From Fragilariopsis cylindrus CCMP1102 (Eukaryota > Bacillariophyta > Bacillariophyceae > Bacillariales > Bacillariaceae): 45,458 bases of DNA. The notes below the pieces were generated by a model that saw nothing but the letters and a program-made list of their open reading frames with translations, did not search any database and was not told the DNA's origin. The stretch is taken from positions 1-45,458 of the forward strand of contig FMBT01000577.1 of NCBI GenBank assembly GCA_900095095.1. Direction: 5' to 3'. This document shows positions 21,635 through 32,559 of this stretch, in pieces. How positions within the stretch are numbered: position 1 is the stretch's first letter; every line of letters begins with the position of its first letter. The translations under genes were made by a program, and so were the position numbers.

Positions 21635-22735
21635 GATTACAGTAACTTGTTATCGTTTTCAAAATGTTTTGTGGTGTTGCGTCTTTTATGTTGTTATGTA
21701 CTGCTTTTGCTTCTTGATGATCGGTAGCGGTAGAGGTGACATAGGATGTGACTGTACCACGTGTAGATAATTAAAACGGTATGTTGTGTGTTATTATTTA
21801 GAAAATGTTTTCGACCATTTTTATTTGGTCGATTGGTTAACTCATGAAAATGGTTAACTTCCTATCTTACTGTATCTCTGTACTGCAACTGTTCTGTCCT
21901 CATCTTGTTGTATCGACGAACTGCAACAGTACGTCAATCTTTTTACATCAAGTGATATAATTATGTGCCTTCACCTACATACGTTCAATTCAAAGTAAAA
22001 AAATTGAAACTAAACGCACATGTGTCCGCACCCCTTCCTTCTTGTCACGAGTCACGACTGATCTTTCTTGACATTTGATTGCGGATTGATTCGATTGATT
22101 CGAATTTTTCTGAGCACGTGATGTTTAAAGGCTTCTTACTACTTAAGTATGATAGTACGAACAGATCGAGGAAGAAGGCCAAAATTGGCTCGTTCAACTG
22201 CCGATTTGTTGTCACATTTTGCCGTTTATTACGGAAGGTAAAATACCGTTGCGGCGGCACTCGATTATCCTTAAAAGGTTAGAAAGTCGTTAGTGTGACG
22301 GAGGGGCACCACTCCGACTGTCGCGTGAAGTGTGATTACTGTATAGCTAGATTGTAACGGTGTTGATTCGTGCAAGCACACGGAGTACTCACGCGGTTTT
22401 CCGTCATAATACCTACTATTCGATTTAGCCACGATCGGAGTTCGACAAAAATGGAGTTGTACATTGGATATTCAAAGTCGGCATGTGTGATGCGTTTGTT
22501 CTCTTGTCTTTATTACAGACTTAGTATCTTCCTTGTCCGTTTTCCCTCTCATTTCATGTCCTAAACTACAAACTCCGCTTCACAAAATAATTGAAACAGC
22601 ACATACTTTTATTCTTTTGATCCTATGTAGTGATCATAAAATCTTCTTTCAGAACAAAAGAACTACATTCCATTGCATCGCATCGCATCGCATTCTTAAT
22701 ACCATCTAATCAAAACACCACACCACACCACCATC
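21635..22735. other. Divergent intergenic region
   Basis: No gene is seen. It lies between the starts of the ART gene (-) and the Ser-rich gene (+). A pentanucleotide run (gcatc)n lies at 22674-22693, about 40 bp upstream of the ATG at 22736. Confidence 0.5.
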
Positions 22736-23881
22736 ATGAGCATATTATCATCATCGTCATCGGAATTTTTCTTTTCTACGCCTACTACTACGAATGGCAG
22801 TAATAGTGACCAACCTCAATCCTGCGTCGGCGTCAAGAATATTAAGCGCAAGCTTTCTAAGCAAACAATATTGCGCCTCATCGAAGACGACGACGATGAC
22901 GAACTATTTGTTACCCCATCTTATTTAAGAAGAGCACGTGACGATGATGAGGATGATGACGACGATACTCCATCCAAAAGAAGACGTATGAAACGAAATA
23001 ATCCTGATGCAATTTTCAGACCATCAGCATCAACATCATTATCTATTCCGGGCGCACCATGTTCATCATCATACCTATCTTCTGCATCACCACCGCCATT
23101 GTTACCAAAAGCTGTATCATTCTATCAATATAATGAAGTTCTTTTTTCAAAAGAAATATCATCAGAAGAATTATCATTATTGGCATTTCCATCCCTTACA
23201 TTAGCATCATCATCATCATCATCATCATCGTCTTCAATTTTTTCATCATCACCATCTACCAACAAGCCACCAACAACTTTATTTTTATCACAAAGAAGAA
23301 GAAAAATTACACGTGGTGGTAGTAATCTAGCACCCCGAATTGCTTTCGATTCTTGTTTTTCTGCACGTACTACTAACACCACCACCTCTACTACTGCTGG
23401 ACCTGAGGAAGTAGCAGTAGCAACAATGGAAGGGAAACGTCTCTTTATTGATGACGAAGAAGATCTAGTAGAAGAAGAAGAAGTCATCAGCGCCTATGGC
23501 ATTGTAAACGAAAATGAAACACATTTATCGTCTTTGGACATGATCGAAGACGACGATGACGGATCATCTATTTCGTCCTGTCCTTTGATGATGGAAGAAG
23601 AAGAAGATGATTCACAAAGTATTTTCCAAACAAAAACGTCATCAGCATTTTTACCATCAATAACACGAAAAAGTAGTACTACAACAAATGCTACTCCTAC
23701 TCCTACTACACATCATCGACATAACTCATTATCAAACATTGAAGATATTTTGTCTCTGTTACCATCATCATTGTTTGCTGGTAGTGTCAGTCTTTCCTCG
23801 TCAGCGACGACAGTATCAGCGCGAACAACAAGGTATACCGCCACTAACCATCACCGTCGTATGAGATCAATGGTATACTAA
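22736..23881 (+). CDS. Ser/Asp-rich low-complexity protein, unknown function
   Basis: An intact 381-residue frame starts at the ATG in context caccatcATG. Features in order: a Ser run (3-10), a basic helix GVKNIKRKLSKQTILRLIE (about 32-50), two Asp/Glu runs with TPSYLRRARDD between, PSKRRRMKRNN (a likely nuclear signal, about 80-90), and KAVSFYQYNEVLFSKEISS (about 124-142). Long Ser/Thr and acidic stretches extend to the end. The 'K.VSF..YN.V' segment resembles short conserved motifs in diatom nuclear proteins, but I cannot name a family. It is probably intrinsically disordered and nuclear. Confidence 0.6.
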   Translation: MSILSSSSSEFFFSTPTTTNGSNSDQPQSCVGVKNIKRKLSKQTILRLIEDDDDDELFVTPSYLRRARDDDEDDDDDTPSKRRRMKRNNPDAIFRPSASTSLSIPGAPCSSSYLSSASPPPLLPKAVSFYQYNEVLFSKEISSEELSLLAFPSLTLASSSSSSSSSSIFSSSPSTNKPPTTLFLSQRRRKITRGGSNLAPRIAFDSCFSARTTNTTTSTTAGPEEVAVATMEGKRLFIDDEEDLVEEEEVISAYGIVNENETHLSSLDMIEDDDDGSSISSCPLMMEEEEDDSQSIFQTKTSSAFLPSITRKSSTTTNATPTPTTHHRHNSLSNIEDILSLLPSSLFAGSVSLSSSATTVSARTTRYTATNHHRRMRSMVY

Positions 23882-24709
23882 ACTATATATGCTCATGGCA
23901 TGGTCAACACACTGTAAACTACATAAAAGTATATGTAAAAGTACATATAATATACATTTAATAAATACTACTTTATGATTCATCCATTCGCCGTTTATCG
24001 GTTCTTCTTTTTCTACCCCAAATTTTTCTGATCGGCATGATATCACGACTTATTATTCAGTCATTCTTTTGCTTATTTGCATGCGTCTTCTTCTTCTTTT
24101 TCGTTTGCACTAGTAGAGGTAAATTTGCCTTCATCGTCATTACGTCAATTGCTATTTAGTATCTTTTGAATAGTACTATCTTGACGGTGCGATAGGTGGG
24201 TAGCGTATGTTGTTACGCTTCCCCAAACTGCCGCCGCCGCCGCCACTACCACCGCTCCCCCTCCATTATTGCACCACCTTTCATCGCAGTAACGTAACTG
24301 TGAATTGAATCGAGAATCAATCACTTCTCTTAAATCGCTTCTGGTGTCGATCCAATGTGTACTGTGCCATCTTCTCTAGCAACGATACATTCGCAGTACG
24401 GGTAGTTGGATTATTTTATTAGTACGTTTTTATTATAGAATCGTGGAACAGTTCATGCCTTTTTTCGATATGGGGGTTATGTTATGGGGGAGTAACCCCG
24501 CCACCAATTGTTTTAGCGATCCTCCACTAGCTACAGATAAGCTAGAGGTATGCTTATTCATCTTTTGTGGTGGAGGACGGTATTTGACAGCCGTATTGAT
24601 GGATTGTTGCTTAGGAAGCAAGCAAATTTGGTCGCCAGTTGATTCTTTTGTTTTCGGCAAACATCATCATGAAAGTTGTCGTATCGTCTATCGCTATTAT
24701 AACTAATGA

Positions 24710-24730
24710 CCCCCCCCCCCCCCCCCCCCC
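24710..24730 (+). repeat. 21-C homopolymer
   Basis: An uninterrupted run of C just before gctacgatcaacg. Confidence 0.9.
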
Positions 24731-24960
24731 TGCTACGATCAACGATGACGATGATGATAATTAGGTCGTTATGATAATCGTCGTCGTCGTCGCTAGTAGT
24801 ATACGACATCGTCATCTACATCATATACGGTCCTATCCAATCTACAGTTCTATCTACTGTATTGCGTCGTCTACTCTAAGTAAACGTACGATGGATAGAT
24901 CGTTCTGGTAGTTCCCCATCATGCCATCCGCAATGTTCTTTTGATACTGCACCAGTCAGT

Positions 24961-25087
24961 ATTATTGCTGACGAAAGTGCAACAAAACAAGAATGGAAAT
25001 ATCATTACTTGTCATCGTCGCATCGAACTTGAAAAGCAAGTTTCCGTTGCTATTTTTAAAATTAAAGAGTCCGTGATCATTGGTTTG
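24961..25087. repeat. Degenerate direct repeat, left copy
   Basis: It starts attgctgacgaaag and passes through gtcatcgtcg and aagcaagttt to gtccgtgatca. The same series of words in the same order occurs at about 25927-26050, with substitutions and indels. Confidence 0.6.
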
Positions 25088-25147
25088 ACCTTGAACGTAA
25101 CAAAAGACGACCATCAAATGTTATCATCTTCTTCAAAATCACACTTT

Positions 25148-25878
25148 TTACCATTTCAATTTAGGAGCTGGACTGACTCCTTCACCAATCGCCTTCCATC
25201 CATTTTGGGGGGGATATCGGCATGACAACTACCTACGGTTCCGTAAAATGCTTGCTGGATGAGTAAGTTTGACACGTCCGCCACAAAACCAAAATACCAA
25301 TAGATGCACCTATAATGTATTATGAACTTGCCTGGTACCCCGCCCCACTGACCTACCATTCCATAATAGTCAACACCATTAATCTTCCTCCGAATATTTT
25401 TGTAAGTGCCATTGATTACAGCTAATCCAGCGCCTTCAACAACAATGGTCGCGGGTCGAGCAACTGCCCCCGCAGTTTCATTTTGACCTGCACCATTATC
25501 ATTCTCGTTACTGTTGTTTGCTTGAGCGTTAGTCGCAGAAACTTTCCTACGCTTCTTGCTATCATTATTCTTTGGTGAATCATTAACATGATCAACATGA
25601 TCAACATCAACAACCTCCCATTTCTTCTCCACCTCTTTCAAAAGTTTGTTTGCTTCCTCAACTTCCTTTGACGAAATCTTTAGTAGGCTTTCTGCGATTG
25701 TTTTGTTTTCCTTCGCTGTTGCGGCCATAATACGTGCAGCCTGCATCGTTGATTCTGCCGAATTAATCATCTTTGACGCAGATGAAGCCATCGTTGACGC
25801 AGACGACGCCGTTGCTTTGGCAGCAGCAAGGCGCTTCTTCGCCGCCTCAATTTCATGGTGTCCTCCCCCCTCGGACAT
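25148..25878 (-). CDS. Coiled-coil protein with diatom-type C-terminal domain, one frame break
   Basis: The ATG is at 25878. Residues about 8-95 form an Ala/Lys/Glu-rich coiled coil (EAAKKRLAAAKATASSAS... KEVEEANKLLKEVEKKW). A short charged linker with KKRRK follows. The C-terminal about 90 residues start VVEGAGLAVINGTYK and run through YYGMVGQWGG, FIIHYR and WYFGFV. This is a beta-rich domain that I know as a recurrent unnamed module in diatom and other stramenopile proteins (V.GAG...NG.Y ... W.I ... PP..GW). After DIPPKMD a single-base shift near 25193-25205, next to a 7-G run, restores the family ending KAIGEGVSPAPKLKW, with its stop at 25148. Without the shift the frame ends at 25156. Function is unknown. 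Confidence 0.7.
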
Positions 25879-26692
25879 GATGTACAAGTACTGTATTTTA
25901 TACCTTACTAGCTAGTTAGTACTATCTATTGTTGACGAAAGCAACAAAAACAATTGAAATGATAGGCTGTCATCATCTGTCATCGTCGTCCTCCTCATCG
26001 AAAAAAGTTTGCTTTGATGAAAAATCTAAAAACGTGCGTGTCCGTGATCAAATCCAGTCCCGTATCTCGCTTTAGCAATAAATCCTGGAACAGGCATTGT
26101 TCTTCAAAGTTAGCGTGTCTCGGCGAATTAAAATAAAAAATTGTGTGATGCGCACAAGGAAATTGAATAAAATAGTTTCTTTTTAATTCTAATTCGTGTT
26201 CCTGAACGCCGAAGTGCACATCCATTTTTCTTCTTCACCTTTCATAAAACAGGAACTAGCCAAGCAGACTACAATACCGGTAAATGCGTTTCGCCTTGGT
26301 CACTTCAACTCTTTGTTCACCTCACGCACTGTAAAAAAAAAATACGAAAGAAACTTAAGCGTAGGTGAATGTACTAATAATATATTGTATATCATCTCAC
26401 AAATGAAAAATACTCAAAAGTAAAAACCCTATAAAAAAAAAACGTCACAAGCCAATAAGCACGAGTCAATAAGCAAAGAAGGCGGCGAAGAAGATTACTC
26501 AAGAAGTCAAAGACGTCAAGGACAAAAAAAAAGCGAAGAAGCAGAAGAAGCAAAGAGTCGTAGACTAGCAGACTAAACTAGACGTACGCCAAATCGAATC
26601 ATTCATCGCCAAATCGAATCATTCATCAACAAATCGAATCGAATCATTCATCAACAAATCCAAATCGAATCATTCATCAACAAAATCAAATC
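25879..26692. other. Divergent promoter region, right copy of the direct repeat
   Basis: No gene is seen. The right copy of the degenerate repeat (about 25927-26050) sits just upstream of the coiled-coil gene. Repeats of 20-26 bp lie at 26588-26681, against the start of the DUF1295 gene. Confidence 0.5.
26588..26681 (+). repeat. Four tandem 20-26 bp units in the 5' leader of the DUF1295 gene
   Basis: Units contain aaatcgaatcattcatc, joined by gcc or aac. The first two are identical 20-mers, and the later two carry 5-6 bp expansions. The array ends about 12 bp before the ATG at 26693. Confidence 0.9.
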
Positions 26693-27992
26693 ATGATTGA
26701 TGCATTCTTTTTGAATGCTGCTATTATTACATTTAGTATCCAATTTAGTGGATTTATTGTAGCAGCAATATTACAAACTGAAATTTTTTATGATATATTA
26801 GGTGGAATAAACTTCTTAGTATTAGCAGCATTAGCGGCAGTAGCATCAGGTGGTGGTGGTGGTGGTGCTGTTGCTGGTACAACACCAACAAATAATACAA
26901 TATTTATTATTTTATTTGCAATAAGTCGTGGTTGGTTATTATTATTTTTAGCATGGAGAGCACATGATCGGAAAGGTACGTACAATATATTATGTTTTAC
27001 ATACCGTACTATAGCTATGTGTTGTACACACCATTTGAATCATATTGAATAAATTCCATTCCTACAACTAGTTACTTTTTCTTACTAAACTTTTTGTTTT
27101 GTTTTGTTTGGTTTTCGCTTCGTTTTTTTCTTCCTGTTCTTCCTCTTCCTTCTTGTCTGCCTGCACTACCTGTCTACCTGCACTGCACTGCACCTCCCGT
27201 TCGTTCTTTCTTTCTTGCCTTCCCCGATTTTGATTTCGAAATTAAACTACAACTAAACTACAACTAAACTACAACTTAACTGTACATGCAGGTGATTCAA
27301 GATTTGATGGTGTTAGGAATGTACCATCAAGATTTTTTATTTTCTGGATGGTACAAGGATTATGGGTGTATTGTATTTCAACACCATTATTATTAGTTGT
27401 TGTTGTTAGTAGTAACGGTTATAGTACTAATAGTACCAATAGTAGTTCGTTGTGGTTGAATATTTTACTATTATCTGGTATGTTATTATCAATTTTGGTT
27501 GAAATTATAAGTGATATAACTAAATCAATATGGGTAGCCAATGGACGGATTGGTGGTTTTTGTACAAACGGATTATGGTATATATCAAGACATCCAAATT
27601 ATGCTGGTGAAATCTTTACATGGATATTTGCTGCATTGTATTCAGTAGTATTTTCTCTACAAAATCAAAATGAATTTTCATTATCTATTCCATCCGTAAT
27701 TTTAATTGCATCAATATCACCATTATTTACTATCCATATACTATGTAATACACCAGCCACGGGGGTATGGAATGCGGAAGGTAAAAATTTAAAACGTTAT
27801 TATGAGGATAAAGATAAAGAGATTGGTACTCGATATAGTATGTATAGAATGTCAACACCACCATTATATCCAAATTTAATTGAATTGTTTATACCATATA
27901 AACAATTACCTATGTCAATCAAAAGATGGTTCTATTTTGAATGGAAACGATATGAATATAATAAGAATGATGACGAGAATAAGAAACAATAG
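26693..27992 (+). CDS. DUF1295 / steroid-reductase-like membrane protein
   Basis: The two exons are 26693-26975 and 27292-27992, with intron 26976-27291 (gtacgt...gcag, 316 nt). Joined, they give 984 nt (327 residues) with no frame break. There are multiple membrane segments, including LNAAIITFSIQFSGFIVAAI, IIFILLFAISRGWLLLFLAW, FFIFWMVQGLWVYCIS and LLLSGMLLSILVEIIS. Around residue 195 is GLWYISRHPNYAGEI, the signature of the DUF1295 / 3-oxo-5-alpha-steroid 4-dehydrogenase C-terminal fold, in which the His and Tyr lie near the NADPH site. An inserted Gly run (about residues 50-56) interrupts the N-terminal part. Family role: NADPH-dependent reduction of a lipid substrate in a membrane, substrate not predictable. 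Confidence 0.85.
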
Positions 27993-29036
27993 TAAAAAAA
28001 GACGAACAAATAAGATAAAATAAATAAATTCTGGGCAAATAGCGTTTTTTGGGGGACTGTAAAAATCTTAAAAATCGATTAAATTTATTTTACTATTAGT
28101 ACATTATTAATCAATATAAAATTGTGACCTATTACAATGTTTATTTTACCATATCGTCCTATCATCATTTATTACTAAAAAGATTTATGCGTTATTCCAT
28201 ACCGCCCTTATATCTCAAAAAAAAAAAAGAGTGCGGGTAAATAATTTAAAAACCAACCCATCACAATAGGGTGCCATTCGACAACTTAAATCAAGAAAAA
28301 AATAGATCTGAAACACCAAACCTTTGGTGGATCGACAACTAGAACGTGCTTTTATATTGATCGAATACACACCCATCAAGAGATAAAATCTGAGTTTTCG
28401 ACGCTTTTTTCTTCTTCTTTTCGCGTAGAATTTTACGAAAAATAATTTAAATTAGATAATTAGCACTGGGTACCAACATTTTTAATGGATCGAAAATCAA
28501 CCAAAATTAGGTCTTCCACCCCATTCCAAATACATAATCCTTCTCTTCATTGAATATACAACACTTTCTATATATCAAGTTTGTCCGAGGTCCTAGTATT
28601 GATCCTAACTTCGCCATTTGTAGTTGGTACACCATATTGTCGACGTCCATTTACCCGCCTACAGTATGCGGGCATATTTATTTTATTATCGACTCGACTC
28701 ACTCGACTCACTCACCCAAGTCGTGGCGTGGCTATTGTTGTGGTGAAAATTCTTCGCGCTATGCAGTATTTTGGCTTCCCCCCTTCTTCACCGGTTTGGG
28801 GTAAAATCACTGGTTCCTGATTGATTGGCTTCCCCCCCTCTTCACCGGTTTGCGGTAAAATCACTGGTTCCTGATTGATTGATTCATTCGATCTTCATTC
28901 GTTTCTTTCGATTGATTCCTTCATTCAGGAATTCAGGCATAGAAAATAACAGTAGAATTAGAGCTCACAAAATCAAAACGCAACAAAATAGAAAGCAACA
29001 AACAAACTTAAAAACCCTATACAACTAAATATCATA
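27993..29036. other. Intergenic with a 54-bp tandem duplication
   Basis: No gene is seen. The duplication at 28773-28880 and the short (actcg)n run near 28690-28712 precede the secreted repeat protein gene. Confidence 0.5.
28773..28880. repeat. 54-bp tandem duplication
   Basis: Copies lie at 28773-28826 and 28827-28880. They contain ttcaccggtttg and aaaatcactggttcctgatt and differ by a few bases. They lie about 160-260 bp upstream of the ATG at 29037. Confidence 0.9.
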
Positions 29037-29876
29037 ATGAAGATCTCCCACAATAATCCGCTTGTTCTCATGGCCTTGACTTGGGTCTCTAGTTCTGTTG
29101 GTGACGCTCGCCTCATTGGCGGAAATACCAGGAACATCCAAGATCGTGGACTATCCGACAAGGATAATAGCAAATACATAGTCTACGCCTACAATCCATG
29201 TAACCAAGAGGTTTTTGCGGATTTCACTTTCCTGAATGATCAAGTCCATGTCAATCACGATAAATGCAAACAGATTGGGGACCGCACACCCGGCAAGGAA
29301 ATCAAATATAGCGCCTACACCAAAAACGGAAGTAATAGCAACGACGACACCATCAATCGCGGAGGAGTTAGTCTACAAAAAGCCTCGGACTTCAAGAACG
29401 AATGTGGTTTCAATAGTGGCACACCCAGCAACGTCCGTGTTGTCAAACTATCATGTCCCAAGGGCACACCTAGAAAGCGCGACCGCACTTTGTCGTCCTC
29501 CGACGACGACAACAAGTACCAAGTCTACGCCTGCAATCCTTGCAACCAAGAAGTCTTTGCTGACTTTAACTTCCTCGGCAGCACCGTCTATGTCAACCAC
29601 GGAAAGTGTAAATCCATTGGCGCACTCAAAACAAACAGGCAGTACAAGATCGATTACACAGCCTACACCAAAACCGGAAGTGATATTGACGACAACAAGA
29701 TTACTCGCACAGATGTCGATCTCAACATTGTCGAGGGGGTATCAGACATCAATGAAACAGAAGTAGAAGTTTTAATTGATAGTAGCAACAGCAACATCCC
29801 CGACGGCAGTCGTGTCGTCGAACTATCCTGTCCGGCAGAAATGGATTTCATAGATACACGTTTTATTGAAATTTAA
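29037..29876 (+). CDS. Secreted protein with two tandem about 95-residue repeats
   Basis: An intact 279-residue intronless frame. Residues 1-24 form a probable signal peptide (NPLVLMALTWVSSSVGDA). Two homologous repeats lie at about 47-141 and 161-266. Each has (Y/Q)VYA.NPCNQEVFADF, VNH.KCK.IG, YTAYTK.GS and ending V(K/E)LSCP. Each repeat keeps three or four Cys (NPC, KC, SC), so a disulfide-linked domain is likely. Codon third positions are richer in C and G than in the AT-rich neighbours, which fits high expression or a different origin. No family is recognised. It could be a cell-wall or extracellular protein. The two repeats imply an internal duplication after the domain arose. Confidence 0.75.
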   Translation: MKISHNNPLVLMALTWVSSSVGDARLIGGNTRNIQDRGLSDKDNSKYIVYAYNPCNQEVFADFTFLNDQVHVNHDKCKQIGDRTPGKEIKYSAYTKNGSNSNDDTINRGGVSLQKASDFKNECGFNSGTPSNVRVVKLSCPKGTPRKRDRTLSSSDDDNKYQVYACNPCNQEVFADFNFLGSTVYVNHGKCKSIGALKTNRQYKIDYTAYTKTGSDIDDNKITRTDVDLNIVEGVSDINETEVEVLIDSSNSNIPDGSRVVELSCPAEMDFIDTRFIEI

Positions 29877-30233
29877 TCTAGTAGAAAATGTTTGTAATAC
29901 TGATTATATATAAATTTTTGTGTTACTACAATAATTGAAATATTGTTCTACAGTAATAAGGAACGAAGTGGGGTATTACCCGTTGTTGTTTATTTTTGGT
30001 ATGGAATTATTCTACACCCCACTGAACGAATGAATGAATGAATGAATGAATGAATGAACGAATGAACGAATGAACGAATGAATGAATGAACGAATGAACG
30101 AATGAACGAACGAACGAACAAATGAATGAAACGAAACAAACTGGGCGATAGGGAATATGAAACGCAAGGAAGCGAATTCGAATTCGATTCCGACTTTTTA
30201 AAAACTTTACTTTACTTTACTTTTCTTTTATTT
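29877..30233. other. Intergenic, mostly a tetranucleotide array
   Basis: This is the convergent 3' region of the secreted repeat protein (+) and prenylcysteine oxidase (-). About 100 bp is a (GAAT/GAAC)n array. Confidence 0.6.
30024..30128. repeat. (GAAT)n / (GAAC)n microsatellite
   Basis: About 25 units of gaat and gaac in irregular order. Confidence 0.95.
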
Positions 30234-32559
30234 TTACAATTCATCACCATTATTATTTCTATGATCGTTATTATTTGTACCAATTAAACCTAGTCTGCGT
30301 GCAATTAATTTTGATACAACCTTACTACCAATGGCGGATATTTCTATAGCAGAAACAGCTGATTCCATTGCATTTGTATAATATATTGCTGGACCAGCAA
30401 CAACAGGACCACCAGTACCAGTACCAGTAGTAGAGCCACCAACATCTTCTGGAAATGCTTTATCAAAATCAGTCCAGAGCGCTATCCTCGCCATAGTGTT
30501 TTCCACCACGTCCACCATTATTACTACCATCATAAAGTAAAAATTGTGTTGAATACGACGGTGATGGACCATTACCATTACCATTACTACTGCCATCCAT
30601 ATTAAATGCAGGAGTTGCACCACTTGCGCTACCACTACCACCCCATACTTTAACATGTTCAATTATAGCATTCAAACCAAATATATTTTCAATTTGTTGA
30701 ATTGATATTTTATTTGTACTAAATATCTTATATGTATTACTATTAATTCTTCCAATAGATGATATACCTGTTTCATTTTTACCATATTCTGTAAATAGTA
30801 TTGATTGTGTTACTGGTAATTCAGCTTTGATGAGATCATTACCATTCTCGTTATCGTTTATATTAGTAAAATAAGATGTATTCAATGTACCATTCGATAC
30901 GAATGTTGTTACTACTTGTGTATATGACCGTGTTGCACTACTTGGTAGAAAATTATGATTATTCAAAGAATTTGGATGATATTGATCTTGATTTTGATTA
31001 CTGTTATTCGTAGTAGTATCTTTTTTCATTGGATCATCTTTATTTAATGGTAAATCAAATAATGCATTTGAATCAAATATAGAACCTTTTTCCTAAAAAA
31101 TTCTATACCACTAAATTGGAGTGGTGTGGCTAAAATAACAATATCATATATGCCTAATAATTTACCATAAGCACCAAATAATTCCACTTTTGATTTATAA
31201 TCATCGGATACCAAAATTTTCACTTGTTTGGATACTCTTTTAATTCTACTACTTCCACTACTATATAAAAAATATTCATACTGTATTTGATTATGTATTG
31301 CCTGTTGAAATGCGGATGTAATTAATTTATCATTCCCACCTTGTATTGCAAATAAATCACCAGTACTTGCAGCAGAATTCACTAATGCTGCTAAAGCTGA
31401 CACGATCAAAACAAAACAAAAATGGAAAAAAATCAATTAAGTGAGAACCAGTCAAATAGGTAGTTAGTCAGACAGGTTGTCAATCAGTCAGTCAGTCAAT
31501 CGCATTTCATTTCATTTCATTTCATTTCATTTCATTTCATTTCATTTCATACCTGTAATTTGTTTATTATTTTGATTATTATTACATATATTCATTGGTT
31601 CATATAATTCATTGGATACTAAACCTTGTTTTATACCAAATACTTCCAGTAAATACTTTCTTATACTATACCATGTCGATGTTGATGTTGATGTTGATAT
31701 ACCTAATGTCTTTATTAAGTAGTCATTAAATGATATAGTTGCTATATCAGATAATCCAATATAGTTCCATATATCATTTGGTGAATTTAAATATTTATAT
31801 ACCTCATTATTGTTGTTGTTGTTGTTGTCAATGTTGTCTGTGGTATCATTTAACAAATCTGTATATATACGATTAAATTTTCAATTGTTTTATCTGTAAT
31901 TGAATTAATTTTATATAAATCAATATTATAACGCCATACTAACATGGTGGTTTTTTCATCTGATGTCATATTATTTGTTAACAATATTGGAAATCTGTCA
32001 CTACTAGGTCCATCTCCATTACCATTATAAATAGCCATACCACCAGATCCAGCATCACTGCCATGTGGTGGAATACGAATTAATTTATGTTTATCATCAT
32101 CTAAATCAAAACTCGAATCAATCATATCATTGACAAGTTGATTACCACTAAAAAGAATGGATGCACCACGTTCCACAACTGTACCATCCTTTAAGATATA
32201 CGATGATACTCTTGATCCTTGTTGATTTGAATGTTTTGCGTTTCTTCGTCAACGTCATTCTCATTCTCATCTTCATTCTCATTCTCAATACCTGTATGAT
32301 ATGGATCATATATTGTGATATCTAATCCACAATTTGTATTGTCATAATCCGTTAAATATTTTGTGACAAATGAACCAGAAATACCACCACCTATTATAGC
32401 AATTTTTGTTTTAGTTTTAGTTTTTGCAGCTGCAACGACGACAAAGAAGATACTACTCCTCGACCAAGAACAATCAAAAGAAATGTTACTTATCAGTACT
32501 AGTAGCGCAAAGAAAATCCGAAAATAGTTAGCACAAGACATAAAAGAAAGTCTCGTCAT
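30234..32559 (-). CDS. Prenylcysteine oxidase / lyase, one intron, several frame breaks
   Basis: The ATG at 32559 opens a hydrophobic signal segment ([14 protein letters not shown]), then the FAD-binding Rossmann start [13 protein letters not shown]. Later blocks match the prenylcysteine lyase family: [49 protein letters not shown], and near the end [16 protein letters not shown]. The intron is 31397-31552 (gtatga...cag), and its donor lies directly on a pentanucleotide repeat. Single-base shifts are needed near 32195, 31870, 31085 and 30480. The protein ends GDEL, close to an ER-retention signal. Role by family: FAD-dependent oxidation of farnesyl- or geranylgeranyl-cysteine released from prenylated proteins, giving an aldehyde, free cysteine and H2O2. 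The family is secure. Whether the gene is functional depends on the breaks. Confidence 0.85.
31499..31550 (-). repeat. (TTTCA)n pentanucleotide array at a 5' splice site
   Basis: About ten units lie inside the prenylcysteine oxidase intron, starting at the donor itself: on the minus strand gtatg is followed by aaatg units. Confidence 0.95.

Larger units (their letters stand above)
23882..25147. other. Intergenic, no gene; C21 run and half of a direct repeat
   Basis: No supported frame is seen. It contains a 21-C homopolymer (24710-24730). From about 24961 it contains the left copy of a degenerate direct repeat whose other copy is the promoter region of the coiled-coil gene. Confidence 0.5.

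Noticed and set aside
24433..24815. Overlapping frames on both strands around 24.5 kb
   Set aside because: None starts with ATG in a coding-like context, and they run into the C21 tract. More likely debris of a lost duplicate or chance.
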